DNA of 64,000 nucleotides from contig NZ_JBNGOZ010000021.1 of NCBI RefSeq assembly GCF_050589825.1, positions 24,100 to 88,099 of the forward strand, read 5' to 3'. Position 1 is the stretch's first letter, and each line of letters starts with the position of its first letter. Positions 50,838 through 60,008 of this stretch are shown one piece after another. The notes below the pieces were generated by a model. It was not told where the DNA came from and searched no databases. It was given only the letters and a program-made list of their open reading frames with translations. Position numbers and translations under genes: made by a program. Source of the DNA: Carboxylicivirga longa. Its GTDB lineage: Bacteria > Bacteroidota > Bacteroidia > Bacteroidales > Marinilabiliaceae.

Positions 50838-51174
50838 TTCTATACTCCTCCATTATTTTTAATGCTCTCTCAATTTCTTTTTTAGGTGTCTTTTGCGTTT
50901 TCTTTTGAAATCCATTTGCTAGAATTATAAGTTTTCCTTTATCGAAAAAACAAAATATCCTAAAAATATCTTTGCTTAACTTTATTCTTATTTCATACAG
51001 TCCTTCTGTTGATTCAATATGTTTTAAAAAACTTTCTGGTATTCTTTCAAGTTCCTCAATCAACTGTATAGTCCAGATAATTTTCGCTTTAATTTTGTCT
51101 GACTGTTTAATAAAAAACTTCTCAAAGTAGTTTTTATAGAAAATAGCTGTCCTAAATTTCTTTTTAAACTCCAT
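50827..51174 (-). CDS. HigB-type toxin (RelE/ParE superfamily, Gp49-like)
   Basis: 115 residues. The RelE-like fold is indicated by LYEIRIKLSKDIFRIFCFFDKGKLIILANGF (two strands with the catalytic Arg-rich edge) followed by the family's KKTQKTPKKEIERALKIMEEY tail. HigB toxins cleave mRNA at the ribosome. The pair occupies the end of the island nearest lacI and has its own palindromic operator. HigBA pairs are common integron-cassette cargo. Confidence 0.88.
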   Translation of the reverse strand: MEFKKKFRTAIFYKNYFEKFFIKQSDKIKAKIIWTIQLIEELERIPESFLKHIESTEGLYEIRIKLSKDIFRIFCFFDKGKLIILANGFQKKTQKTPKKEIERALKIMEEYRNEK

Positions 51175-51192
51175 GAAGCAAAGATATAAAAT

Positions 51193-51210
51193 GTTTCACT
51201 ATAGTGAAAC
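51193..51210. promoter_or_regulatory. Perfect 18-bp palindrome, probable HigA operator
   Basis: GTTTCACTATAGTGAAAC is fully self-complementary and lies 18 bases upstream of the toxin start codon, the expected place for autoregulation by the XRE antitoxin. Confidence 0.75.
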
Positions 51211-51225
51211 TATATTTTAATATGC

Positions 51226-51232
51226 GCCTAAC
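51226..51232 (-). other. GTTAGGC core site at the outer edge of the accessory island
   Basis: On the minus strand GTTAGGC fits the integron crossover consensus GTTRRRY. It lies between the lacI stop (51254) and the HigB start (51174), where the first cassette boundary would be expected. A 7-base match alone is weak. Confidence 0.3.
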
Positions 51233-51253
51233 GGCCAATATAATCTGCAGTAC

Positions 51254-52282
51254 TTAAATATCCTTCCCCAGCTGCGATGAGCTGCGTTCTACTAATTCAG
51301 GCGTAAAAATCTTTGTTTCGTACTCATCGTTCTGGCTGGTATTCTCAATATGGCCAATTAACAGTTGCATGGCAGCCTGTCCTATATCATAGCCTTTCTG
51401 CTCCACGGTAGTGAGTGGTGGATAGGCGATATTGGCATTGGGACCATCGCCAAAGCCTGCTACAGCAATATCTTTGGGTATGTTATAGCCGTTGCGCTGT
51501 AATACCTGCATGGCGGCGATGGCAGTACTGTCATTCACAGCAAAGATGCCATCTATTTCGGGCGCCAGGCGCAGAATATCATCGGCATTGGCAAATACAG
51601 TTTCGCGCGTATCACATTTAATAATCAGGCGCTCATCGCAAGGAATGTTGTGCTCCTGTAAGGCGCTGCAAAATCCTTCTTTGCGGTTTTTGCCAATGAG
51701 CAGATGCTGCGGTGCGGCCAGGTGCATAATTTTTCTACAGCCTTTTTCAATAAGGTGATGAGTGGCAATGCGGGCACCCTCAAAATCATCGGCAATCACG
51801 CGGTCGGTGTCTATCTGTTCGCAGATGCGGTCGAAAAAAACCACGGGTACACCGTTTTCCTTCAGGTTTTGAAAATGGGTAAAAGCATGTGTATTCTTGC
51901 TCATCGATACCAGAATACCATCCACCCGATTGTCAACAAGTGCCTGCAAGTCAATAACCTCACGCTGGTAGTTTTCATTGGTCTGGCAAATGATGGCGTT
52001 GTACCCCCTCCCATAGGCCACGTCTTCAATGCCACTGATGACCGATGAGAAGAAATGATGAACGATCTCGGGTATTACAATGCCAATGGTGTTGGTTTTG
52101 CTGCTTCGTAAACTCAAGGCTAAAGCATTGGGTCGATAATTCACCTTTTCAGCAAATGTTTGCACTAACTGCTTAGTCCGTGCGCTGATATCAGGATGGT
52201 CCTTCAATGCGCGCGACACCGTGGATGGTGATATGCCAAGTATCCGTGCGATATCTTTAATGGTGATGGGCTGTGATTTCAT
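51254..52282 (-). CDS. LacI-family regulator of the maltodextrin genes
   Basis: 342 residues. The N-terminal HTH and hinge read TIKDIARILGISPSTVSRAL (about 7-26) with NYRPNALALSLRSSKT (hinge helix). The periplasmic-binding-protein-like domain follows (TIGIVIPEIVHHFFSSVISG, DGIFAVNDSTAIAAM, AVAGFGDGPNANIAYPPLTTV). It should bind the GCAAACG-type operators found upstream of both susC and the MFS-pgmB-GH65 operon, responding to maltose or a derivative. It is separated from the maltose operon by the AT-rich island and from divergent susC by 493 bases. Confidence 0.9.
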   Translation of the reverse strand: MKSQPITIKDIARILGISPSTVSRALKDHPDISARTKQLVQTFAEKVNYRPNALALSLRSSKTNTIGIVIPEIVHHFFSSVISGIEDVAYGRGYNAIICQTNENYQREVIDLQALVDNRVDGILVSMSKNTHAFTHFQNLKENGVPVVFFDRICEQIDTDRVIADDFEGARIATHHLIEKGCRKIMHLAAPQHLLIGKNRKEGFCSALQEHNIPCDERLIIKCDTRETVFANADDILRLAPEIDGIFAVNDSTAIAAMQVLQRNGYNIPKDIAVAGFGDGPNANIAYPPLTTVEQKGYDIGQAAMQLLIGHIENTSQNDEYETKIFTPELVERSSSQLGKDI

Positions 52283-52411
52283 AATCGTTAAACAATGGTT
52301 GTTTTAGCTGATAAAGATTAAAAATAGTAAAATCTGCCTAAATAGCATTATATTTTATTTTTTGTGAAAAACAGGCGTTATGAAAAACATGTTTTACAGC
52401 ATGCAATATCT

Positions 52412-52451
52412 CCGCAAACGACACCGCAAACGACACCGCAAACGATTGCAG
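52412..52451. promoter_or_regulatory. Triple LacI-type operator array upstream of susC
   Basis: CCGCAAACGACA occurs at 52412 and again at 52424, followed at 52436 by CCGCAAACGATTGCAG. Three half-sites GCAAACG are thus spaced exactly 12 bases apart, and the third is a near-palindrome (GCAAACGATTGC) identical to the core of the maltose-operon site at 48203. It lies about 65 bases upstream of the -7 box. Confidence 0.7.
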
Positions 52452-52515
52452 TAAAAATCCTGCAAACAAATGTACTTGAGTGTTAATAAGTGTTTATAAA
52501 TCTCCTTTAAATGAG

Positions 52516-52523
52516 TATGTTTG
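52516..52523 (+). promoter_or_regulatory. Candidate -7 promoter box for the susC operon
   Basis: TATGTTTG matches TAnnTTTG. It would give a leader of about 245 bases before the susC start at 52776. No -33 box is seen at normal spacing. Confidence 0.35.
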
Positions 52524-52775
52524 TAGTGTTCATTAGGGATCGATAAAGCATCGTTTTTAAAGGTAATGACAGGTACAATTTCTCTTTTCCACAGAATGAA
52601 AATCCTTTAAAGCGGATAACAAATGTTTAATGACAAGAATAATGGATACTTTATAAAAGTGTCTGGTATTGCTTGGTATGATAAATTAAAATTGTTTATC
52701 AACACATGAAAGTTTATTAAATGAGCTTCATGTAGCGATTAAGAATGAATTTAATCACATGAAAATCTAGTTTTT

Positions 52776-55754
52776 ATGAAAAGACAGTCAAGTTTTTTTA
52801 AGTTGCTGTTTATGCTCGTTGCCTTATTTAGCTTTAATGCACTTTATGCGCAAGAGATGACAGTTTCAGGTACGGTGACCGATGCCGCCGATGGCATGCC
52901 ATTGCCCGGTGTAACAGTCGCGGTGAAAGGAACCACTACGGGGACTGTAACCATGCCTGATGGAAAATTTACGCTAACGCTTGAAAACGGGCAAACCCTG
53001 GTTTTCTCGTTTATCGGCTATAAATCACAGGAGCTTGTTGCTACCAGTTCAACAATCAATATTGCATTGGAGGAAGATGTGATAGGCATGGAAGAGGTGG
53101 TAGTGATAGGGTACGGCAGCGTTAAGAAAGAAGATGCTACAGGTTCCATATCGGCCATTAGTACCAAAGACTTTAATCCCGGCGCCATTGCCTCACCACA
53201 AGATTTGATGGTGGGTAAGGCGGCCGGTATTCAAATAACCAGTACAGGCGGAGCGCCGGGTGCCGGTTCAACCATTCGTATTCGCGGCGGATCCTCGCTA
53301 AATGCTTCTAATGATCCGTTGATTGTGATTGATGGTGTGCCCATCGATACCGAAGGAGTGGATGGTATGCAAAATCCGCTTAACGTGGTGAACCCTAATG
53401 ATATTGAGTCTTTCTCAGTGCTGAAGGATGCTTCGGCCACTGCCATTTATGGTTCTCGTGCCTCTAATGGTGTAATTATTATCACTACAAAAAAAGGCCA
53501 GAAAGGTAGTAGGATGAAGGTGAATTACTCGGGTAATTTTTCGGTAAGCGCTGCGGCTGACTTACTTGATGTAATGGATGGTAATCAGTATCGTCAGTTC
53601 ATTTTGGAAACTTATGGCGAGGGTTCTAAGGCCGTTAATCGTGTGAACCAATATCCTGAGCAAAATACCGACTGGCAGGATGAGATTTATCGAGTGGCCA
53701 TGGGTACTGACCATAATGTAAGTCTTTCGGGAGCCTATAAGAATTTGCCCTATCGCCTGTCGGTGGGTTATACCGATCAGCAAGGTATTATTGAAACATC
53801 AAGCATGAATCGTACAACGGTTGGTTTGAATTTGAATCCTACGCTGTTCGATAATCACCTGAAAGTGGGGGTTAACGCAAAGTATATGTTTGTGAATAAC
53901 ACTTTCTCAAATGACGATGCCATTGGTACGGCTGTAAGTTTTGATCCAACCAAGCCCGTGTACGATCAAAATTCGCCCTACGGTGGTTACTACACTTGGG
54001 TGGATGATAGCGAGCCTAAGCCCAAGCCCATTCCTATTGCTACCATGAACCCCGTAGCACAATTAAACTTGCGTGATAACCAGAGTGATGTGCATCGTTA
54101 CATCATAAATGCCAAGTTTGATTACTCCTTACATTTTTTTCCGGCTATTACAGCTACTTTAAACCTGGGTTACGACGGGTCTAAATCAGAGGGGCGAACC
54201 ATTACGCAGCCAACGGCCGCTTGGTCGTCACCCAACGATCCTAACCGTGCCGGGGAGTACTCGCCCTATAACCAGGATAAGGAAAATAAAACATTGGATT
54301 TCTACTTGAACTACAACGGTGATTTTGGTGATCATAACTTAAAGGTGATGGCTGGGTATGCTTACCAGGACTTTTATCGCGAAGGCGATAACGTTACTTA
54401 CAACTTTGATAGGACCAATGAAGTAACTCCTTTCAAACCCTACAAGGCACAGAATAACTTGCAGTCTTTCTTTGGTAGAGCCGAGTATAACTATGATGGC
54501 CGTTACTTGCTTAATTTCACGATGCGTGCCGATGGAACCTCGCGCTTCTCAGAAGATAATCGCTGGGGTATCTTTCCGGCTGTGGGTTTGGCATGGCGTC
54601 TTATCAACGAGGATTTTCTGAAGGACTCCAGGGTAGTGTCTGATCTTAAGTTGCGTCTGGGCTGGGGTATTACCGGTCAGCAGGGTGTAACTGCCGACCT
54701 GCCTTATCAGGGACCTTATGTTAGTTCCAATAATACAGCCATGTATCCATGGGATGGCGGTTATGTGAATACACTGCGCCCCGATGGTTATGATGAAAAC
54801 ATTAAGTGGGAAGAAACAACCACCTATAATGTGGGTGTTGATTATGCCTTCTTAAAAAATAAGTTCTCCGGTTCGGCGGAATTCTATTACCGCGAAACCA
54901 AAGACCTGTTGAATATGGTGCCCATTGCTGCCGGTGCCAACCTCATTAACGAGTTGGTAACCAATGTAGGAAGTCTGGAGAACATCGGTGTTGAGGTGGG
55001 GTTAACCTATCGCCCTATTGTAAAGAGCGATTTCTATTGGGAGGTTGGCGCCAACTTCACCTACAACCAGAATGAGATTACTAAACTAACTACAAGCGAT
55101 GATCCAACTTTCCTGGGTAATCAGGTGGGTGGTATTGCCGGTGGTACCGGTTCTAACATTCAGATTAACTCGGTGGGCTATCCGGCCAATTCATTCTTTG
55201 TGTATCAACAGGTGTACGATGAGGCAGGTAATCCACTGGAAGGCGTTTACGTGGATCAGAATGAAGACGGTTTGATTAACGATTTTGATAAAATAAGAGT
55301 AGGACAGGCTGCTCCAACTACCCTGGTGGGTATCAATACACGCCTTGAATACAAAGACTGGGATTTCTCTTTGTCGGGACGCATGCAGTTTGGTGCTTCG
55401 GTTTATAACAACAATGCTTCAACCATGGGCGTGAAGCAGGATACTTACAACAGTGGTGGTAATTACCTGAGTAACCGTTTGCCAATGGCTGCGCAAGGCT
55501 TTAATAATTATCAGTACTGGTCGTCGCATTACATCGAGGATGCCTCTTTCTTCCGGATGGATAACATCTCGCTTGGTTATAGTTTTAATAATATCAGTAA
55601 AAACAACATGCGCCTGAGGGTGTCGGTTACCGGGCAGAATTTGTTTGTTATTTCGGACTACAACGGAGTTGATCCTGAAGTGTCAAGCGGAATTGATAAT
55701 AATTTCTATCCGCGAGCCAGAACATTTATGTTAGGTGTTAATCTTGGTTTTTAA
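52776..55754 (+). CDS. susC: SusC/RagA-family TonB-dependent outer-membrane transporter
   Basis: 992 residues. A signal peptide (LLFMLVALFSFNALYAQ) is followed by a carboxypeptidase-like beta-sandwich (about 28-105, VSGTVTDAADGMPLPGVTVAVKG) and the TonB-box region EEVVVIGYGSVKKED. The plug domain has IRIRGGSSLNASNDPLIVIDGVP and the SusC hallmark SVLKDASATAIYGSRASNGVIIITTKKG, and a 22-strand barrel runs to the C-terminus. It imports glycans across the outer membrane with energy from TonB, capped by SusD. The neighbouring GH13 amylase and maltose phosphorylase point to starch or maltodextrin as substrate. First gene of the operon. Confidence 0.95.
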   Translation: MKRQSSFFKLLFMLVALFSFNALYAQEMTVSGTVTDAADGMPLPGVTVAVKGTTTGTVTMPDGKFTLTLENGQTLVFSFIGYKSQELVATSSTINIALEEDVIGMEEVVVIGYGSVKKEDATGSISAISTKDFNPGAIASPQDLMVGKAAGIQITSTGGAPGAGSTIRIRGGSSLNASNDPLIVIDGVPIDTEGVDGMQNPLNVVNPNDIESFSVLKDASATAIYGSRASNGVIIITTKKGQKGSRMKVNYSGNFSVSAAADLLDVMDGNQYRQFILETYGEGSKAVNRVNQYPEQNTDWQDEIYRVAMGTDHNVSLSGAYKNLPYRLSVGYTDQQGIIETSSMNRTTVGLNLNPTLFDNHLKVGVNAKYMFVNNTFSNDDAIGTAVSFDPTKPVYDQNSPYGGYYTWVDDSEPKPKPIPIATMNPVAQLNLRDNQSDVHRYIINAKFDYSLHFFPAITATLNLGYDGSKSEGRTITQPTAAWSSPNDPNRAGEYSPYNQDKENKTLDFYLNYNGDFGDHNLKVMAGYAYQDFYREGDNVTYNFDRTNEVTPFKPYKAQNNLQSFFGRAEYNYDGRYLLNFTMRADGTSRFSEDNRWGIFPAVGLAWRLINEDFLKDSRVVSDLKLRLGWGITGQQGVTADLPYQGPYVSSNNTAMYPWDGGYVNTLRPDGYDENIKWEETTTYNVGVDYAFLKNKFSGSAEFYYRETKDLLNMVPIAAGANLINELVTNVGSLENIGVEVGLTYRPIVKSDFYWEVGANFTYNQNEITKLTTSDDPTFLGNQVGGIAGGTGSNIQINSVGYPANSFFVYQQVYDEAGNPLEGVYVDQNEDGLINDFDKIRVGQAAPTTLVGINTRLEYKDWDFSLSGRMQFGASVYNNNASTMGVKQDTYNSGGNYLSNRLPMAAQGFNNYQYWSSHYIEDASFFRMDNISLGYSFNNISKNNMRLRVSVTGQNLFVISDYNGVDPEVSSGIDNNFYPRARTFMLGVNLGF

Positions 55755-55791
55755 TGAGTAAACCGGTTTTTGAAAAACAATTAATAGACAG

Positions 55792-57408
55792 ATGAAGATG
55801 AGATTATTAAAATATATAAGCAAAAACGTGGCAATCGCCGTGGTGAGTACGCTGATGCTCAGCTCATGTCTGAACGAGCTGGATCAGTTGCCCATTGATC
55901 CCACCAAAACCACAGGCGACCAAGTGTATCAGACCGAGGAAGGTTATGAACGTGTGGTGGCAAAAGTATATGCTGCTTTGGCTCTTACGGGGCAGGAAGG
56001 ACCGGCCGGTAACGGCGATGTTGGTGGTATTGACGAAGGATCGTCATCCTTTATTCGTAACTTGTGGAATGCGCAGGTATTAACTACTGATGAGGCAATA
56101 TGTGCCTGGGGCGATTTTGGTATTTCACAATTAAACCAACTGCAATATTCAGCGGCCAACCCCTTTATTGAAGGTTTGTACTATCGTATTTATCATCAGG
56201 TGTCAATGGCCAATGAGTTTCTACGTCAGTCAACCGACGATAAGTTGGCGGCCCGTGGTCAGGAGGATATTAAAGAGAACATTCATGCCATGCGTGCCGA
56301 GGTCCGTTTCCTCAGGGCTTATGCCTATGCGGTAGCCATCGATGTATTTGGCAGCGTTCCTTTCGTTACTGAAGCAGATGGTATTGGAACTTACTTACCC
56401 GAGCAAATTTCGCGTAAGGATTTGTTTGACTGGGTAATCGACGAGCTGGATGCCATCGAAAGTGATATTACACCCATTGCAACAGCTGATTATGGCCGTG
56501 TTGACGCCGGTGCCGTAGCCTTTTTAAAAGCTCGTTTGTATTTGAATGCCCAGGTTTATACGGGTACGCCTCAATGGGATGCGGTGATTACAGAGACTAA
56601 GAAGCTAATTGATGCCTATGATATTTATGAAGATAATTATCAGCACCTCTTCTATGCCGATAATAACAATTCTTCTATCGCTTCGGGTTTTATTTTTGCT
56701 GTCCCTTACGATGGTGATAAAATGCAGACTTATGGTGGTACTTCTTTCCTATGCTTCAGTTCAACCGGTGGTGGTATCTCACCTGATGCCATTGGCCTCA
56801 GTGGCGGATGGGGAGGTAACCGGGCACGTCCGCAGTTAATCGATTTGTTTCAGGCGGGAGATAGGCGCGGCTATGTGGATGGTTTAGATGGTACCTTTTT
56901 TGATTCGGGTGCTAAGGAAATTGAAAACCCTGCTTTGTATTCTGATGGTTTTGGTGTAATGAAATACCGTAACATCAATAGTGATGGATCAGCACCGTCT
57001 AACAAGGACTTTGTTACCACTGACTTTCCGCTGTTTCGACTTGCTGATGCTTACCTAATGTATGCTGAAGCAGTGGTAAAAGAAGGACAGGGCGGTGATA
57101 AAGCAACGGCGGTGAGCCTGATTAATAAGTTGCGAATGCGTGCCTTTGGCAATGCTTCGGGCAATATCACGCAAAGTAACCTTACTGCCGATTTTATTCT
57201 CGATGAGCGTGGCCGCGAATTGTATTGGGAGTGTACCCGTCGTTCCGATCTGATACGTTATAATAAATACACTTCCAACGCATATTTGTGGGCCTGGAAG
57301 GGCGGTGTGCCATCAGGTGCAGCGGTAAGTGCTACCAAACGCTTATTTGCTATTCCGGCCAAAGATATTGGTGCTAACTCTAATTTAGTTCAAAACCCTG
57401 GTTATTAA
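55792..57408 (+). CDS. susD: SusD/RagB-family glycan-binding lipoprotein
   Basis: 538 residues. Lipobox LMLSSC (Cys26). SusD features: the early LDQLPIDPTKTTGDQVYQTEEGYERVVAKVYAAL helices, TPR-like helices with MRAEVRFLRAYAYAVAIDVFG, and the C-terminal FILDERGRELYWECTRRSDLIRYNKY. It forms the lid of the SusC barrel at the cell surface and binds the incoming oligosaccharide. 37 bases after susC. Confidence 0.94.
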   Translation: MKMRLLKYISKNVAIAVVSTLMLSSCLNELDQLPIDPTKTTGDQVYQTEEGYERVVAKVYAALALTGQEGPAGNGDVGGIDEGSSSFIRNLWNAQVLTTDEAICAWGDFGISQLNQLQYSAANPFIEGLYYRIYHQVSMANEFLRQSTDDKLAARGQEDIKENIHAMRAEVRFLRAYAYAVAIDVFGSVPFVTEADGIGTYLPEQISRKDLFDWVIDELDAIESDITPIATADYGRVDAGAVAFLKARLYLNAQVYTGTPQWDAVITETKKLIDAYDIYEDNYQHLFYADNNNSSIASGFIFAVPYDGDKMQTYGGTSFLCFSSTGGGISPDAIGLSGGWGGNRARPQLIDLFQAGDRRGYVDGLDGTFFDSGAKEIENPALYSDGFGVMKYRNINSDGSAPSNKDFVTTDFPLFRLADAYLMYAEAVVKEGQGGDKATAVSLINKLRMRAFGNASGNITQSNLTADFILDERGRELYWECTRRSDLIRYNKYTSNAYLWAWKGGVPSGAAVSATKRLFAIPAKDIGANSNLVQNPGY

Positions 57409-57418
57409 TATTGTAGTT

Positions 57419-58231
57419 ATGAGATATTTGAAATTCATATACCTGTTCATGTTTTCTATGGTGTTGCTCAATAGCTGCACCGAGGATGTTGAAACACCGG
57501 TTTTAGCGCCCCTTGAAGCGCCTGTTTTGGTATCACCCGATGGTGCCTTGGAGTATGTTTTAACCGAAGAGAATGCTGAGAATCCTTTCGAAACATTTAT
57601 ATACAGTGGCGCTAAGTTTAATATGCCCATTGTTTCAAATTATACCATTGAGGTTGCTGATCTTGACGATACTGAGTTTGTGAATAAAGTAGATATGCAG
57701 GAGTCAACAACCCTATTGTTTCAAAGTATCGATGTGAAATCTTTTAACCTGTTGTTTGGCCTTACCGGCCTTGATAAAGCACCGGGCGAAAGAGCTACTG
57801 TAAACGTTCGCGTAAGAGCTGATAACAATAACGAGGATGTGGCCGTGATGTACAGTAATGTAATACAGTTAAATGTAACTCCTTACGATGCTGTTGTGCC
57901 TCCGATTTATGTGGTAGGCGATGCCACGGCTGCCGGATGGTCGCCTGCTGATGCTTTACCGTTGGAGTCAGTATCGGCCGATGAGTATAAGGGAACCATC
58001 ACCCTTGCTGCCGAGCCTTCTTCTTTCCGTTTTTTAGGACAGAACACCGACTGGGGGCCTGTACAATGGTTTTATGATAATATGACTCTTGTGGAGTCAG
58101 TACCTGCCGACTTGGTAGGCCCTGCACCGGTTAACGAGTATGGCGAAATTAATTTCATCGCCAAAGAGGCCGGAGATTACGAGATTTTATTTAATAAAAA
58201 GAATGGTACTATCAAGTTAACAAAGCAGTAG
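57419..58231 (+). CDS. susE: SusE-like surface starch-binding lipoprotein
   Basis: 270 residues. Lipobox LLNSC (Cys20). The N-terminal SusE domain has PLEAPVLVSPDG and ENPFETFIYSGAKF. A C-terminal carbohydrate-binding beta-sandwich of the SusE/F type has PPIYVVGDATAAGWSPADALPL with aromatic residues and ends in an EAGDYEILFNKKNGTIKL strand. It has one C-terminal binding domain, against two in Bacteroides thetaiotaomicron SusE. It retains oligosaccharides at the cell surface next to SusCD. Confidence 0.87.
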   Translation: MRYLKFIYLFMFSMVLLNSCTEDVETPVLAPLEAPVLVSPDGALEYVLTEENAENPFETFIYSGAKFNMPIVSNYTIEVADLDDTEFVNKVDMQESTTLLFQSIDVKSFNLLFGLTGLDKAPGERATVNVRVRADNNNEDVAVMYSNVIQLNVTPYDAVVPPIYVVGDATAAGWSPADALPLESVSADEYKGTITLAAEPSSFRFLGQNTDWGPVQWFYDNMTLVESVPADLVGPAPVNEYGEINFIAKEAGDYEILFNKKNGTIKLTKQ

Positions 58232-58291
58232 AAGATAATCAGTCGATTGATAATGCTAATCTGTTTTACTTGATAATTAAAGCATATTTTT

Positions 58292-59941
58292 ATGAAGAAG
58301 TTAAATATTATATATACGTTAATGGCTCTGATGGTGGCGTTTACCGCATGTAATGATGAAGACGGTATTACGCGCATACCCATGGAGCCGGGGCCTGCCT
58401 CAATATTAAGTCCCAATGGTTCTACCACCTATAGTTTGATTGAGGAGAATGATGAGGGTGCCTTTGAAACATTTATTTGGGAAGCAGCCTATTTTGGCAC
58501 CTCTGAGGATATTAGCTATGATGTGCAGGTGGATCTGGCTTCAGGTGACTTTACCTCGCCTGCAGGCCTTGGCACTACCGATAAAACCTACATGACCATA
58601 ACAACCGCTGCCATGAATCAGGTCATTCGCGATTTGGGAGTGATGGCTGAAGAAGAAGTGGGTTTACAGGTGCGTGTTGTGGCTACAGCCGGAAGCGATG
58701 AGAAAATTTCCATTCCTGTATCTATGTTGGTGAAAAGGTATATCTACGAGGATGAGAAGCCGGTGTGGAAGGTACAGGGTTCTGCCCTGACCGAAGCTGT
58801 CGCACTGAAGTATGATAGTGATGCCAAACTTTGGAAGAGCGATGGAGCTATTACCATGATGGAGGGTGCCTTCAATTTTCTGAATGATAATGTATATCAG
58901 CAGGAGCTGGGGAGCACAAGCGACCTGGTGTATGCACCGCAGATGGAAGGTAATCTTACCGATGAGGAAGGTAAACACATACCCGTGAAAGCCTACGATT
59001 ACTTCGTAAGCCTGGATGCAGAAAACATGACTTTTACCGTGGAAGAGGATAATTTCTATTCTTTGGTGGGTTCTGCCGTTGTGAATGAAGCAACTCGCTT
59101 TAGCCAGGAAGGATCAGATATGACTATGAAAACCCGACTGTCAGCCGGTACCTTCCAGGTGAAGTACAACGCATCAACACCTGTGGTTTATGGTGCCACA
59201 AGCAACAGCGACTATACACTTATTGAAGGTGGTGTAGCCATTGAAATCGCCAGCGATGGTGATTACAGCCTCACGATTGATGAAAACATGGTGCTGACCG
59301 TGGAAGAGTCGGCCTATCCGGCTGAGCTATACATGACCGGTGGTGCCCTCAACGGTGCAGGCGATGCCAGTGGCTGGAACTGGGACACTAACTATGCACA
59401 GTTTGTACCTGTACATTCTCACCCAGAGCTTTTCTGGGCCATTGTATGGCTTGACCCAAGTGGTAATTCAGGCTTTAAAATTGCACCACAACGTGCCTGG
59501 GGTGGCGACTTTGGTATCGACGGCGACCCAGTGGATGGCGTATGGGCCAAAGGTGGCGGTAATATCCAGGTGCCGGAGGCTAACTACTACATTGTGGTGG
59601 TGGATCTGTTGAACGAGACCGTGGAAGCCAATCCTGCCAATGTGTATGGTATGGGTACTGTATTTGGTGGATGGGATGCTTCCAACCCGGCTAATTTGTT
59701 TACCATCGACAAGGAAAACAAAGTGATCAAGTATGATGGCGAAGTAGCCGAAGGTGAATTGCGTATGCACGTAGGCGCCAAAACCCTGGCTTGCGACTGG
59801 TGGCAGGCCGAGTTTATCATTCTCAACGATATGATTGAGTACCGGGGTACCGGTGGAGATCAAGAGAGAGTGCCAATGAGTGCAGGGAATGCGGTAATTA
59901 CCCTTGATTTTATGAATGGCACAGGCTCCATCACGCAGTAA
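58292..59941 (+). CDS. susF: SusF-like surface starch-binding lipoprotein
   Basis: 549 residues. Lipobox AFTAC (Cys20). The SusE/F N-terminal domain has GPASILSPNGSTTYSL and GAFETFIWEAAYF. It is followed by several beta-sandwich modules: one around 155-250, one around 255-345 (FSLVGSAVV-type start), and the last around 350-549 with aromatic-rich AELYMTGGALNGAGDASGWN and NVYGMGTVFGGWDASNP. Binds starch-type polymers at the surface. 60 bases after the susE-like gene and followed by a terminator, so the amylase gene is expressed partly or wholly from another start. Confidence 0.86.
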   Translation: MKKLNIIYTLMALMVAFTACNDEDGITRIPMEPGPASILSPNGSTTYSLIEENDEGAFETFIWEAAYFGTSEDISYDVQVDLASGDFTSPAGLGTTDKTYMTITTAAMNQVIRDLGVMAEEEVGLQVRVVATAGSDEKISIPVSMLVKRYIYEDEKPVWKVQGSALTEAVALKYDSDAKLWKSDGAITMMEGAFNFLNDNVYQQELGSTSDLVYAPQMEGNLTDEEGKHIPVKAYDYFVSLDAENMTFTVEEDNFYSLVGSAVVNEATRFSQEGSDMTMKTRLSAGTFQVKYNASTPVVYGATSNSDYTLIEGGVAIEIASDGDYSLTIDENMVLTVEESAYPAELYMTGGALNGAGDASGWNWDTNYAQFVPVHSHPELFWAIVWLDPSGNSGFKIAPQRAWGGDFGIDGDPVDGVWAKGGGNIQVPEANYYIVVVDLLNETVEANPANVYGMGTVFGGWDASNPANLFTIDKENKVIKYDGEVAEGELRMHVGAKTLACDWWQAEFIILNDMIEYRGTGGDQERVPMSAGNAVITLDFMNGTGSITQ

Positions 59942-59964
59942 TCTATTTATCCAATTAATACTTT

Positions 59965-59993
59965 AAAAGCCGCCCTTTGTGGCGGCTTTTTTT
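59965..59993 (+). terminator. Terminator between the susF-like gene and the amylase gene
   Basis: AAAAGCCGCC and GGCGGCTTTT form a 10-bp stem around CTTTGT, followed by TTT. It ends 16 bases before the amylase ATG, so it may act as partial attenuator inside the operon. Confidence 0.85.
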
Positions 59994-60008
59994 AACCATT
60001 ACGATGCC

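Larger units (their letters stand above)
52283..52775. other. Non-coding region of 493 bases between lacI and susC
   Basis: Contains the triple operator (52412-52451), a candidate susC -7 box (52516-52523) and then about 250 bases of AT-rich leader before the susC start, in which no gene, riboswitch or strong hairpin is apparent. Confidence 0.6.

Noticed and set aside
52412..52451. CRISPR-like or microsatellite reading of the 12-base triplicate
   Set aside because: Too short, no spacers; the core matches operators elsewhere in the window, so a regulatory reading is better.
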